Source: Shumkonia mesophila | GTDB taxonomy: Bacteria > Pseudomonadota > Alphaproteobacteria > Rhodospirillales > Shumkoniaceae | Length of the DNA stretch: 64,000 bases | Assembly: GCF_026163695.1 (NCBI RefSeq) | Contig: NZ_JAOTID010000003.1 | Coordinates: 297,115 to 361,114 of the forward strand | Reading direction: 5' to 3' | In this document: positions 16,591-24,418 of the stretch, one piece after another | Layout: each line of letters begins with the position of its first letter | How positions within the stretch are numbered: the first letter of the stretch is position 1 | Notes under the pieces: model-generated | What the model was told of the DNA's origin: nothing | The model's input: the letters and a program-made list of their open reading frames with translations, nothing else | Database searches by the model: none | Position numbers and translations under genes: made by a program

Positions 16591-16605
16591 TGTCGACACG
16601 AGTGT
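16591..16605. promoter_or_regulatory. Candidate GntR-type operator before TTT system 2
   Basis: TGTCGACA (16591-16598) is identical to the palindrome at 2401-2408 and overlaps a second inverted repeat ACAC-GA-GTGT (16596-16605). It lies 65-79 bases before the tctC start, a plausible operator position. Confidence 0.45.
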
Positions 16606-16669
16606 TGGCAATTTACCGGCTGGGTGCTAAACTCCCCGGCGCTTATTCATGTTCAGGAGGGTTTCCTCG

Positions 16670-17692
16670 ATGTCTGATGTGTTCTCCACGGTCTCCCGGC
16701 GCAGCCTGCTGAAGGGAGCGACGGCGGTGGCCGGCGCCGCGGCGCTGGGTTCTTTCCCGTTGCGCCAGGCGAAAGCCGAAAAATTCCCGTCGAAAAGCAT
16801 GCGCGTGGCCATCCCGACCGGCGAGGGCGGCGGCGTCGATGAAGCGGCGCGGGCCTTTACCAGCGTATGGACCAAGAAGCTCGGGGAGAGCTTCGAATAT
16901 AGCTATTATCCCGGCGCGTCGGGACAGGTCGGCTACGAGATTTTCGTCAAGAAGCTGGAATCCGATTGCCACACGCTGCTGTTCGGCAACATCGGTCCGG
17001 AAATGATCATGTATGCCACGCAGAACCCCGGCTACAAGTTCCCGGACGATTACATCTATTTCGCCAGCATCGATGTCGACGACTCGGTCATCTGGGTCGG
17101 CAAGAACAGCAAATTCCAAACCATCCAGGCGTTGGTCGAGGAAGGCAAGAAGCGGACCGTCAACTTCTCGACCAGCCGTTTGCCGCATCCGTCGAGCCTG
17201 GGCGTCCTGGCGTTGGCCGAGGCAACCGGTGCCAAGTTCAAACTGGTCCCCTATGGTGGCGGCAATGCCGCCCGCTCGGCCGCCATCACCGGCGAGGTTG
17301 ACGCCTGCGCGACGTTCATGAGCTCGTCGTTCAAGTTCGTCGACCAGATCAAGTTCCTAACGGTCTTTGCGGAAAAGAACCGGATGCCGGCATTGACCGG
17401 GAACGCGCCGACGGTGAACGCGGCGTTCGGAACGAAGATTCCGGCGCTGACGGGCAACCGGGCCTGGGCCATCCAAAGCAAGGCCATCAAGGAATATCCC
17501 GAACGCTACGAGATCCTGAAGAAGACCGTCAAGGAAACCTTCGAGGACCCGGCCTACCGCAAGGAAGTCGAGAAGGGAAAGACGCCGTGGGAGTTCGCCG
17601 AGTTTGCGGACGAAGCGGCGTGTACGCAATCCGCCCAGGAAATCATGGCGATGGCGGCCAAGTACAAGAGCCTGATCACAGCGACGAAGTGA
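16670..17692 (+). CDS. tctC: TTT substrate-binding protein TctC (system 2), Tat-type signal
   Basis: 340 residues. The N-terminus carries a twin-arginine signal SRRSLLKG (residues 9-16) and a hydrophobic stretch ending before QAKAEKFPSK, so export folded by Tat is likely; TctC of system 1 lacks this full motif. The mature part matches the TctC family (FPSKSMRVAIPTGEGGGVDEAAR, and PYGGGNAARSAAITGEVDAC). ATG at 16670 is chosen over 16649 because CAGGAGGG lies between them at proper spacing. It binds a periplasmic carboxylate for TctAB encoded downstream. It is divergent in sequence from system 1, so ligands probably differ. Confidence 0.92.
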   Translation: MSDVFSTVSRRSLLKGATAVAGAAALGSFPLRQAKAEKFPSKSMRVAIPTGEGGGVDEAARAFTSVWTKKLGESFEYSYYPGASGQVGYEIFVKKLESDCHTLLFGNIGPEMIMYATQNPGYKFPDDYIYFASIDVDDSVIWVGKNSKFQTIQALVEEGKKRTVNFSTSRLPHPSSLGVLALAEATGAKFKLVPYGGGNAARSAAITGEVDACATFMSSSFKFVDQIKFLTVFAEKNRMPALTGNAPTVNAAFGTKIPALTGNRAWAIQSKAIKEYPERYEILKKTVKETFEDPAYRKEVEKGKTPWEFAEFADEAACTQSAQEIMAMAAKYKSLITATK

Positions 17693-17746
17693 CGTTGCCA
17701 TTGCGTGGGTCGCCGTAAAGTGGCAGCGGCGGCCCGGCGCGATCAA

Positions 17747-17777
17747 AAGCCGATGGGAGGAACACTCCCGTCGGCTT
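17747..17777. terminator. Intercistronic hairpin between tctC and tctB (system 2)
   Basis: A 13-base stem AAGCCGATGGGAG / CTCCCGTCGGCTT (one wobble pair) with a 5-base loop, in the 157-base gap. It could partly stop transcription or protect tctC mRNA, raising binding-protein levels over membrane subunits. Confidence 0.7.
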
Positions 17778-17849
17778 TCTGGCTTACCCGCGAAGGGGCG
17801 GGGCCGCCACGCTCGTCCCGCGGGCTATTTCAAGAGAAGGAAACGAAAG

Positions 17850-18356
17850 ATGAAAGCGGGTGACAAATCGGAAACCGGCAAGGTGTCGGTGGGCGCGGAA
17901 CTGATCATTCCGATCGCCAGCCTGCTGTTTGCAGTCTATTACCTGACCTCCATCTGGAACATCCGTTGGGAAGCGCAGGTCAACGGCTTCTTCCATTCCA
18001 CGATCCTGCTGATCCTGATCGTGGCCTTCCTCATCAAAACATTCGCCCGGATCGCCCGCGGTGAGGCGGATCTTCGATTCGGTGAGCGCTTGGGCACCAC
18101 GGCGCTCCTCAAAAGCCGCCTGGGGCTGATTGGCATCACGGCGGTTTTCGTCTTCACGCTGCCCTATCTCGGGTTCACGCTGGGAACGTTCCTGTTCCTG
18201 CTCGCCACGATGCTCTTTTTCGGGATTCGTTCCCGCAAGCTCCTCATCCTGGTGCCGCTGTGTCTGGCCGCCGGTGGATACATTCTGTTCATCGCTGCGC
18301 TGAACGCTCGCTTCCCCCGAGGCGTCATCGAAAATCTTTTGGCCGCAATTTCCTGA
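17850..18356 (+). CDS. tctB: TTT transporter small membrane subunit TctB (system 2)
   Basis: 168 residues with four hydrophobic segments (first at about 10-35, others in the middle and C-terminal parts), the TctB layout. A GAGAAGG ribosome site precedes the ATG. The stop lies 16 bases before tctA. The second half (TLPYLGFTLGTFLFLLATMLFFGIR) has the typical GF.LAT.LF pattern of TctB proteins. Confidence 0.88.
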   Translation: MKAGDKSETGKVSVGAELIIPIASLLFAVYYLTSIWNIRWEAQVNGFFHSTILLILIVAFLIKTFARIARGEADLRFGERLGTTALLKSRLGLIGITAVFVFTLPYLGFTLGTFLFLLATMLFFGIRSRKLLILVPLCLAAGGYILFIAALNARFPRGVIENLLAAIS

Positions 18357-18372
18357 GCCGCGGGAGGACACC

Positions 18373-19872
18373 ATGACTTTCGAACTACTCGCCGACGTCA
18401 TGCTCAACTCGGTCAGCCTGTGGTGGCTGATCCTGTTGGCGACGACCATCGGCATTATTGTCGGGGCCGTTCCCGGTTTCGCGGCGCACAACACTATCAT
18501 CATCCTGCTGCCCTTTACGTTGGCGGTCGACGTTCACATGGGAATGACTTTCATGGTCGCCCTGTACGTGGCCACCCACATGGGGGGCGGCATTCCCGCC
18601 ATCCTGCTCAACATTCCCGGAACGGGAGGCGCGGCGGCGACGACGCTCGACGGCTTCCCGATGGCCAAGAAGGGCATGGCCCAGCAGGCGCTCGTGTGCA
18701 GTTTCATGGGATCGACGATCGGTGGCTTCGTGACGTCCGTCGTTGCCCTGTTCACCCTGCCGTACCTGGCGCGCATCGCCTACAATCTGCACAGCGTCGA
18801 GATGGTCATCATCATGCTGTTCGGCATTACGCTGATCGCGGTGATCGCGGCAAAGGACACGTTGAAGGGCTTGATCGCCGGCTTCCTCGGCCTGCTGATT
18901 GGCGCCATCGGCACCGATCACATCTATTCCACGCCGCGCGGGACCTTCGGTTTCCTCGAACTTTATGATGGCATTCCCATCGTGCCGGCGCTCATCGGAC
19001 TGTTCGCGATCTCCGAGGCTCTGGTCATGATCGAGACCGAGTCGATGCTGACGGAGAGCGGCCGCGCCCGCATGCTCAAGGCCACCTGGGCCGAAACCCT
19101 GGAAGGCATCCGGATGTCGGTCACCCGACTCTGGCAAATCACCTGGACCGGCATGATCGGCCTGTTCATTGGGGCAATTCCGGGAGCGGGGGCCAGCATC
19201 GCCTCCTTCGTCGCCTACCAGCAGTCCCGGATGTATTCCAAGACTCCCGAACTCTACGGCACCGGCATTCCGGAAGGGGTCCTGGCTCCGGAGTCGGCCA
19301 ACAACGGCGTCGGCTCGGGCAGTCTGATCCCGCTGCTGGTGATCGGCATCCCGGGTGGCAGCACGGCGGCCGTCATGATGGTGGTCATGCACTACCACGG
19401 TGTGCCTTTGGGCCAGCGACTGTTCGTCGAGGACCCGGGTTTGGCCTATGGCGTGTTCACCACGATGATCGTCAGCTACATCGTCATGCTGTTCACCATC
19501 ATCCCGCTCACCCGTTACCTTTCCCGGGTAACGCTGATCTCGACCATGATCCTGGTGCCGACGATCGTCTGCTTCACCTTGGTGGGGGCATTCGCGCCGC
19601 GGGCCTATCTGTTCGATATGGGGTTGGCCATGGCATTCGGCATTCTTGGCTTCATCGCCAGAAAGACGGGGTTCCATGTAGTCGGCATCCTGATCGGCGT
19701 CATCCTGGGGCCGATGATCGAACAGTATTTCCTGCGGGCGATGCGTATTTCCGACGGCGACATGACGGTGTTCTTCACGTCGCCGGTCGGCAACGTGCTG
19801 TGGGCATTGCTGGTCTTCTCGCTGGCGGCGCCGATGGTTTTCAGTCGGTTCCGCAAGGGGAAAGCGGCGTGA
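18373..19872 (+). CDS. tctA: TTT transporter large membrane subunit TctA (system 2)
   Basis: 499 residues with about twelve hydrophobic segments. The two inverted half-sites of TctA are present: GAVPGFAAHNTIIILLP with GGGIPAILLNIPGTGGAAAT in the first half, and GAIPGAGASIASF with GIPGGSTAAVMM in the second. CGGGAGG lies before the ATG. It forms the inner-membrane importer with TctB. Sequence identity to TctA of system 1 looks low across loops, in line with different substrates. Confidence 0.95.
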   Translation: MTFELLADVMLNSVSLWWLILLATTIGIIVGAVPGFAAHNTIIILLPFTLAVDVHMGMTFMVALYVATHMGGGIPAILLNIPGTGGAAATTLDGFPMAKKGMAQQALVCSFMGSTIGGFVTSVVALFTLPYLARIAYNLHSVEMVIIMLFGITLIAVIAAKDTLKGLIAGFLGLLIGAIGTDHIYSTPRGTFGFLELYDGIPIVPALIGLFAISEALVMIETESMLTESGRARMLKATWAETLEGIRMSVTRLWQITWTGMIGLFIGAIPGAGASIASFVAYQQSRMYSKTPELYGTGIPEGVLAPESANNGVGSGSLIPLLVIGIPGGSTAAVMMVVMHYHGVPLGQRLFVEDPGLAYGVFTTMIVSYIVMLFTIIPLTRYLSRVTLISTMILVPTIVCFTLVGAFAPRAYLFDMGLAMAFGILGFIARKTGFHVVGILIGVILGPMIEQYFLRAMRISDGDMTVFFTSPVGNVLWALLVFSLAAPMVFSRFRKGKAA

Positions 19873-19897
19873 CATCCTGTTGCTGATGAGACCGAAG

Positions 19898-19935
19898 GCC
19901 GTCATGCGGGAATTCGGAACATCCCGCATGACGGC
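19898..19935 (+). terminator. Strong hairpin after tctA (system 2)
   Basis: A perfect 14-base stem GCCGTCATGCGGGA / TCCCGCATGACGGC with a 10-base loop in the 96-base gap before the hydrolase gene. No T-run follows; it may attenuate rather than end transcription. Confidence 0.7.
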
Positions 19936-19968
19936 GGTCTTGGCGACGTTCGAAGGAAAGAACAGACG

Positions 19969-20916
19969 ATGAAGCTGGTGACGTTCCAGACAGCCGGGGA
20001 CCCCCGACTGGGGTGCCTTGCCGCGGGGAAGGTGGTCGACCTGACCCTGGCCTACGAGGCGATGCTGCAGGAAAGGGGGCGGACGAAGGCCCGGGCCTTG
20101 GCCGGCGTCCTGGTGCCGCCCGACATGATCGATTTTCTCGATGGCGAGGGCGACTCGCTGGCGGCGGCCGCCGAGGTCTTCGAGTGGGTGACAGGCAAGG
20201 GCTTCTCGGCGGGGGCCGTTCGAGGGCTCGACATCGTTCTTCCGCTGGCCGACGTGCGCCTGCTGGCGCCGGTTGCCCGTCCGCGCAAGATCATCTGCGC
20301 CGGCAAGAACTATTGGGATGCCATCAGGGAACGGGGCGAGAAGGCGCCGGAAGAACCGAAGATCTTCTCGAAATTCGCCAACTCGGTGTGCAGCTGGGAC
20401 GACGACGTGATCCGGCCCCGCATGACCCGCGAACTGGGCTACGAGGCCGAGCTTGCCGTCGTCATCGGCAGGCGCTGCAAGCACGTGCCGTTGGAGCGTG
20501 CCTACGAGGTGGTCGCCGGCTATATGACCTATAACGACATCACGGCGGGCGACCTCACCAAGCGGGACGGCCAGAACACCCGGGGCAAGGGGTTCGACAC
20601 CTTTTCGGTGATGGGACCGTTCCTCGCCACCCGCGACGAGATTGCCGATCCCCAGGCGTTGGGGGTCCGGCTTTCGGTCAACGGCCGGGTGCTCCAGGAT
20701 TCCAGTACCTCGCATCTGGTATTCGACGTGCCCCGCCTCGTCTCCTTCTGTTCCGAGGTCTTCACCCTGGAACCCGGCGACGTCATCGCGACCGGCAGCC
20801 CGCGAGGCCTGGCCAAGGATTACGACCCTCCGGCGTTCCTTCTGCCCGGCGATCTCATGGAAACCGAGATCGTGGGCCTGGGTACCTGCCGGAACCGCAT
20901 CGCCGAAGAGGATTAA
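19969..20916 (+). CDS. Fumarylacetoacetate hydrolase (FAH) family protein
   Basis: 315 residues. The C-terminal FAH domain (about 95-310) shows the entry motif KIICAGKNYWDA, metal-binding acidic residues in YEAELAVVIG with a later Asp in GYMTYNDITAGDL, and the closing GDVIATGSPRGL...PGD. The N-terminal 90 residues form the family's small lid domain. FAH enzymes cleave C-C bonds of 3-oxo or 2,4-dioxo acids, or hydrate or decarboxylate 2-oxo acids (fumarylpyruvate, acylpyruvate, oxaloacetate). Position after a carboxylate importer and before a dehydrogenase suggests a late step of the same pathway. A GAAGGAAAG ribosome site precedes the ATG. Confidence 0.9.
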   Translation: MKLVTFQTAGDPRLGCLAAGKVVDLTLAYEAMLQERGRTKARALAGVLVPPDMIDFLDGEGDSLAAAAEVFEWVTGKGFSAGAVRGLDIVLPLADVRLLAPVARPRKIICAGKNYWDAIRERGEKAPEEPKIFSKFANSVCSWDDDVIRPRMTRELGYEAELAVVIGRRCKHVPLERAYEVVAGYMTYNDITAGDLTKRDGQNTRGKGFDTFSVMGPFLATRDEIADPQALGVRLSVNGRVLQDSSTSHLVFDVPRLVSFCSEVFTLEPGDVIATGSPRGLAKDYDPPAFLLPGDLMETEIVGLGTCRNRIAEED

Positions 20917-20994
20917 CCATCAAGCATCGGGATCGATGTCGATGGCGGGCTGCGTCCGTCGGCCACCGGGACGGCGTCATCCCAGGAGAAAGCC

Positions 20995-22212
20995 GTGAAG
21001 AAGATTCGTGTTGTCAGTCCCCTCGTCGAACTTGACGGCGACGAAATGGCCCGCGTGGTATGGCGGTGGATCAAGGAGATCCTGATCCTCCCCTACGTCG
21101 ACGTCGAACTGAAGTACTTCGATTACGACATCCGCCATCGCGATGCCACCGAGAACCGGGTGCTGGTCGAGGCGGCGGACGCCATCAAGAAATACCGGGT
21201 CGGCGCCAAGTGCGCGGCCATCAACCCGGACCAGGCACGGGTCAAGGAATTCGGCCTCAAGAAGGCCTGGAAGTCGCCCAACAGCGGCACCCGCAACCAG
21301 ATCGGCGGCACCCTGTTCAGGGCCCCCATCGTATTCAGGAACGTGCCCCGGCTGGTCCCCGGCTGGACCCAGCCCATCGTGGTGGCCCGCCACGCCTTCG
21401 GCGATCTCTACGGCGGTACCGACGTCAGCGTCGGCCCCGGCAAAATGTACCTGAAACACGTGCCCGCGGATGGCAGCGCCCCCGTGGAATGGGAGTTCCA
21501 CGACTTCAAGGGCCCGGGTGCGGCACTCGGCATCTTCAATACCGAGGAGTCGGTGCGAGGCTTTGCGTTGTCTTGCATGAACTACGCGCTGGAGCGTGGT
21601 ATGCCGGTCTTTCTCGGCACCAAGAACACCGAGCTTGAACACTACGACGGCCTCTTCAAGAACCTCTTCGACGAGGTCTACGAGACCCAATTCCGCTCCC
21701 GCTTCGAGGCCAAGGGCATCAAGTACGAGCATCGCATGGTCGACGAGTTGGCGGCGCATGCCATCCGCTCGTCCGGCGGTTTCGTGTGGGCCTGCAAGAA
21801 CTATGATGGCGACATCCAGTCGGACATGGTGGCCGCCGGCTTTGGCTCGCTCGGCCTGATGACCTCGACGCTGCTGACGCCGGACGGCCGCATCGTGCTG
21901 ACCGAGGCGGCGCATGGCACGGTGACCCGCCATTTCCGCGAACACCAGGCGGGCCGGGAGACCTCGACCAACCCGACGGCGCTGCTGTTCGCCTGGACCG
22001 GCGCCCTTTACCACCGCGGGCGCTTCGACGGGACGCCCGAGGTGCAGGCGTTCGCCAAGGCGCTGGAGAAGGCCTGCATCGATACGGTTGAGGGGGGGGC
22101 CATGACCAAGGATCTGGCCGTTCTCGCCGGCACGCCATCCTGGTTGAACACCCGCCCGTTCCTGGAGAAGATCGCCCAGCGGTTGGAGGCGGATTTCATC
22201 TCCCGGCAATAA
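20995..22212 (+). CDS. NADP-isocitrate dehydrogenase-like enzyme (dimeric, eukaryote-like subfamily)
   Basis: 405 residues, the usual length for this subfamily. Start is GTG at 20995 behind CCAGGAGAAAG. Conserved blocks: LDGDEMARVVW, SPNSGTRNQIGGT, VPGWTQPIVVARHAFGD, GTKNTELEHYDG, WACKNYDGDIQSD, EAAHGTVTRH and ETSTNPTAL. The substrate loop normally reads SPNGTIRN and RHAHGDQY; here it reads SPNSGTRN and RHAFGDLY, so the arginines and tyrosine stay but neighbours change. It could be a second isocitrate dehydrogenase or act on a related 2-hydroxy tricarboxylate. It is located in a transporter/hydrolase operon, not with TCA-cycle genes, which favours a specialised role. Confidence 0.9.
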   Translation: MKKIRVVSPLVELDGDEMARVVWRWIKEILILPYVDVELKYFDYDIRHRDATENRVLVEAADAIKKYRVGAKCAAINPDQARVKEFGLKKAWKSPNSGTRNQIGGTLFRAPIVFRNVPRLVPGWTQPIVVARHAFGDLYGGTDVSVGPGKMYLKHVPADGSAPVEWEFHDFKGPGAALGIFNTEESVRGFALSCMNYALERGMPVFLGTKNTELEHYDGLFKNLFDEVYETQFRSRFEAKGIKYEHRMVDELAAHAIRSSGGFVWACKNYDGDIQSDMVAAGFGSLGLMTSTLLTPDGRIVLTEAAHGTVTRHFREHQAGRETSTNPTALLFAWTGALYHRGRFDGTPEVQAFAKALEKACIDTVEGGAMTKDLAVLAGTPSWLNTRPFLEKIAQRLEADFISRQ

Positions 22213-22258
22213 GCAGGGCTGGTCGTCCTTGGTGATGTTCTGGAAGGAGTGTCTGCAG

Positions 22259-23566
22259 ATGTCTGATCGTTCGGCCGCCCACCCTTTTCCGCCGACCGAT
22301 TCCGAGGGGTGCGTCGCCCGCAACCTGCGACGCATCGCCCACATGGAAGTGCCCAGCGGCGCCCAGATCGTGGCCCGCGATGGCTTGGTCTTCATCGGCC
22401 ACATGGCGCCGCCGCACGGTACCTCGATCATCGACATCAGCGATCCGCGCAAGCCAGCCCTGCTGGCCCATGTCGCGCTGCCGGAAAGCCACTCCCATTC
22501 GCACAAGGTGGCGGTATCGGGCGACCTGATGGTGGTGAACTCCCAACGGCATCGCCGCAAGTTCTTCCGCAAGGCCGAGAAGCTGCTGGATACCGAGAAC
22601 GCGCTGAAGAAGGCGCTGGGCCGCGCTCCTTCCGACGCCGAGATCGCCGTTCCCCTGAAGGTGAAGGAAACCGACATCCAGGTGCTGAGGGCTGAGTGGG
22701 CCAACGGCTACGAGCACGGTGGCTTCAAGGTTTACGACATCGGCACGCCTTCGGCCCCCCGCGAGATCGCCTTCCAGCGGACCGGTGGCCATGGCGCGCA
22801 CGGCCTCGACTTCGACGGCCGCTATGCTTACGTGTCGACGGAAATGAAGGGCTATCGGGGCAATATCCTGGTCAATTTCGACCTTTCCGATCCGGAAAAG
22901 CCGCATGAGGTGTCGCGCTGGTGCCTGCCCGGCCAAGAGTCGCCCGGCAACTGGATGACCGGCCCGGTGGGCGGCCTGTGGCTGCATCACGCGCTCAGAT
23001 GCGGCGACAAGATCTGGGCGGCCTGCTGGCAGGCCGGCGCATGGGTGCTGGACGCCACCGACATGAGCCGGCCGCAGGTGCTGGGGACCTACAACTATCA
23101 TCCGCCGTTCTTTGAGCCGACCCACACCGTGATGGCACTGCCGCAAACCTACAAGGGGCGCTCGCTGGCACTGGCCATCGACGAGGAGCATGACGATCAT
23201 CCCCGCGGCCAGCCGCACGGCATGCTATGGGTTCTCGACGTCACCGATCCGGCGGCGATGAGCCCGCTTTCGGTGTTCGATGTAAGCGAACTCGACTCGC
23301 CATGGAGCCGGGCCGGCAAATTCGGCGCCGGGCAGATCGTCGAGCACCCGACAGGCGATCGGGTGTTCGCCACGTGGTGCGCCGGGGGCCTGCGCGTCGT
23401 CGATATTTCCGATCCGTCGCGGCCGACCGAGGCCGGCTGCTTCATTCCGCCGCCGGTGGCCGGCTTCGCCGCGCCGGACAGTATGGACGTCGAAGTGGAC
23501 GAGCGGGGAGTGATCTTCCTGCTGGATCGCAACGGCGGCCTCGACGTGCTCGAGATGAAGGGCTGA
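22259..23566 (+). CDS. LVIVD-repeat beta-propeller protein
   Basis: 435 residues, predicted cytoplasmic because no signal peptide is visible. Repeats with the pattern TSIIDISDPRKPALLAHV (about residue 58), VYDIGTPSAPREIAF, VNFDLSDPEKPHEV, VLDATDMSRPQVLG, VLDVTDPAAMSPL and VVDISDPSRPTEAG match the LVIVD repeat, which folds as a beta-propeller. HSHKVAVSGDLMVVN and the HGAHGLDFDG segments give several His that might bind metal. AAGGAG precedes the ATG at 22259. The molecular function of such proteins is mostly unknown; here it lies in the TTT-2 / FAH / dehydrogenase cluster and may bind or modify a pathway enzyme. Confidence 0.85.
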   Translation: MSDRSAAHPFPPTDSEGCVARNLRRIAHMEVPSGAQIVARDGLVFIGHMAPPHGTSIIDISDPRKPALLAHVALPESHSHSHKVAVSGDLMVVNSQRHRRKFFRKAEKLLDTENALKKALGRAPSDAEIAVPLKVKETDIQVLRAEWANGYEHGGFKVYDIGTPSAPREIAFQRTGGHGAHGLDFDGRYAYVSTEMKGYRGNILVNFDLSDPEKPHEVSRWCLPGQESPGNWMTGPVGGLWLHHALRCGDKIWAACWQAGAWVLDATDMSRPQVLGTYNYHPPFFEPTHTVMALPQTYKGRSLALAIDEEHDDHPRGQPHGMLWVLDVTDPAAMSPLSVFDVSELDSPWSRAGKFGAGQIVEHPTGDRVFATWCAGGLRVVDISDPSRPTEAGCFIPPPVAGFAAPDSMDVEVDERGVIFLLDRNGGLDVLEMKG

Positions 23567-23608
23567 TCCGGTGGCGCACGGCGATCAATGTCGGGCGGAG
23601 CGGTCGGC

Positions 23609-24412
23609 ATGACCATCCTCGGAGTGCCGGTTTTCGCCGATCTCACGGCGGGAAGCTTCGCCGCGCTCGTCGCCCTCTATTTCCTCTCCTTCGTCGTCAA
23701 GGGAATGTTCGGCTTGGGCGCCCAGCCGCCCCTGGTGATCTTCGGCGCCCTCATCGTCGATCCGCATCACGCCGTACTGTTGTCCGTGGTCTCCAACGCC
23801 ATCAGTCAGCTTCAGTTCATTCCGGAAAGCATCCGGAACGGCGACCGGCCGGTCGTGCGCGGGCTCGTTCTGGGGTACCTGCCGTCTATCGCGTTGGGCG
23901 TGTGGCTGTTCGGGCGCCTCGATACCTCGGGGCTGAGCCTGGTGCTTGGCGCGGTGCTGACCGTCGTCATCCTGGCCGAGAGTTTTTCGCTCTTCCGGCG
24001 GTGGGAGGGGGCTGTCCGTGCCCATCCCCGCATAGCCGGGTCCATCATGGCCGGGATTTCCGGCCTTCTGTCCGGCCTGACGGGCGCCGCCGGGGTTATC
24101 CTCACCGCGCTTTACATCAAGATCCTGTGTCCAGAGGCGCGGATCTTCCGCGCCACCATCCTGGCTTTGGCGACGGTGATCATGGTGTGGCGGATGATTG
24201 TGTTGGGGGTCGGCGGTTTCATCGGCCTGTCTCTGGTTCTCGAATGCCTGGTCCTGGCGCCGTGTTCGCTGCTGGGTGGCTTCGTCGGCTCGAAGCTGTT
24301 CGGGTGGCTGCCTCGCGAACGGTTCTTCTGGGCCTTCCGCATCGTGCTGGTCGTTGCCGCCCTCAACCTCCTCTTCAAGGGCTTGCGGGAATTGGCCGGC
24401 GGCTTCGCCTGA
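23609..24412 (+). CDS. TauE/SafE family anion exporter
   Basis: 267 residues with about eight hydrophobic segments. The TauE/SafE patterns are there: GMFGLGAQPPLVIFGALIVDPHHAVLLSVV in the first half and ISGLLSGLTGAAGVILTALY in the second. The family exports sulfite, sulfoacetate or other organic anions. The ATG at 23609 is chosen for its GGAG at 8-base spacing; an ATG at 23588 would add seven residues. It is the last gene of the plus-strand cluster, ending seven bases from a convergent kinase gene. In sulfonate-degrading operons TauE exports sulfite, but no sulfo-lyase gene is seen here, so the exported anion stays open. Confidence 0.88.
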   Translation: MTILGVPVFADLTAGSFAALVALYFLSFVVKGMFGLGAQPPLVIFGALIVDPHHAVLLSVVSNAISQLQFIPESIRNGDRPVVRGLVLGYLPSIALGVWLFGRLDTSGLSLVLGAVLTVVILAESFSLFRRWEGAVRAHPRIAGSIMAGISGLLSGLTGAAGVILTALYIKILCPEARIFRATILALATVIMVWRMIVLGVGGFIGLSLVLECLVLAPCSLLGGFVGSKLFGWLPRERFFWAFRIVLVVAALNLLFKGLRELAGGFA

Positions 24413-24418
24413 CCGTGA

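Noticed and set aside
18385..20715. Long minus-strand open frame of 776 codons
   Set aside because: Antisense to tctA and the FAH gene, His/Arg/Asp-rich and without any domain; due to high GC.
23609..24412. Sulfonate (sulfolactate) degradation cluster because of TauE and a TTT transporter
   Set aside because: No SuyAB, Xsc or ComC-type gene is present; the exporter family has many substrates.
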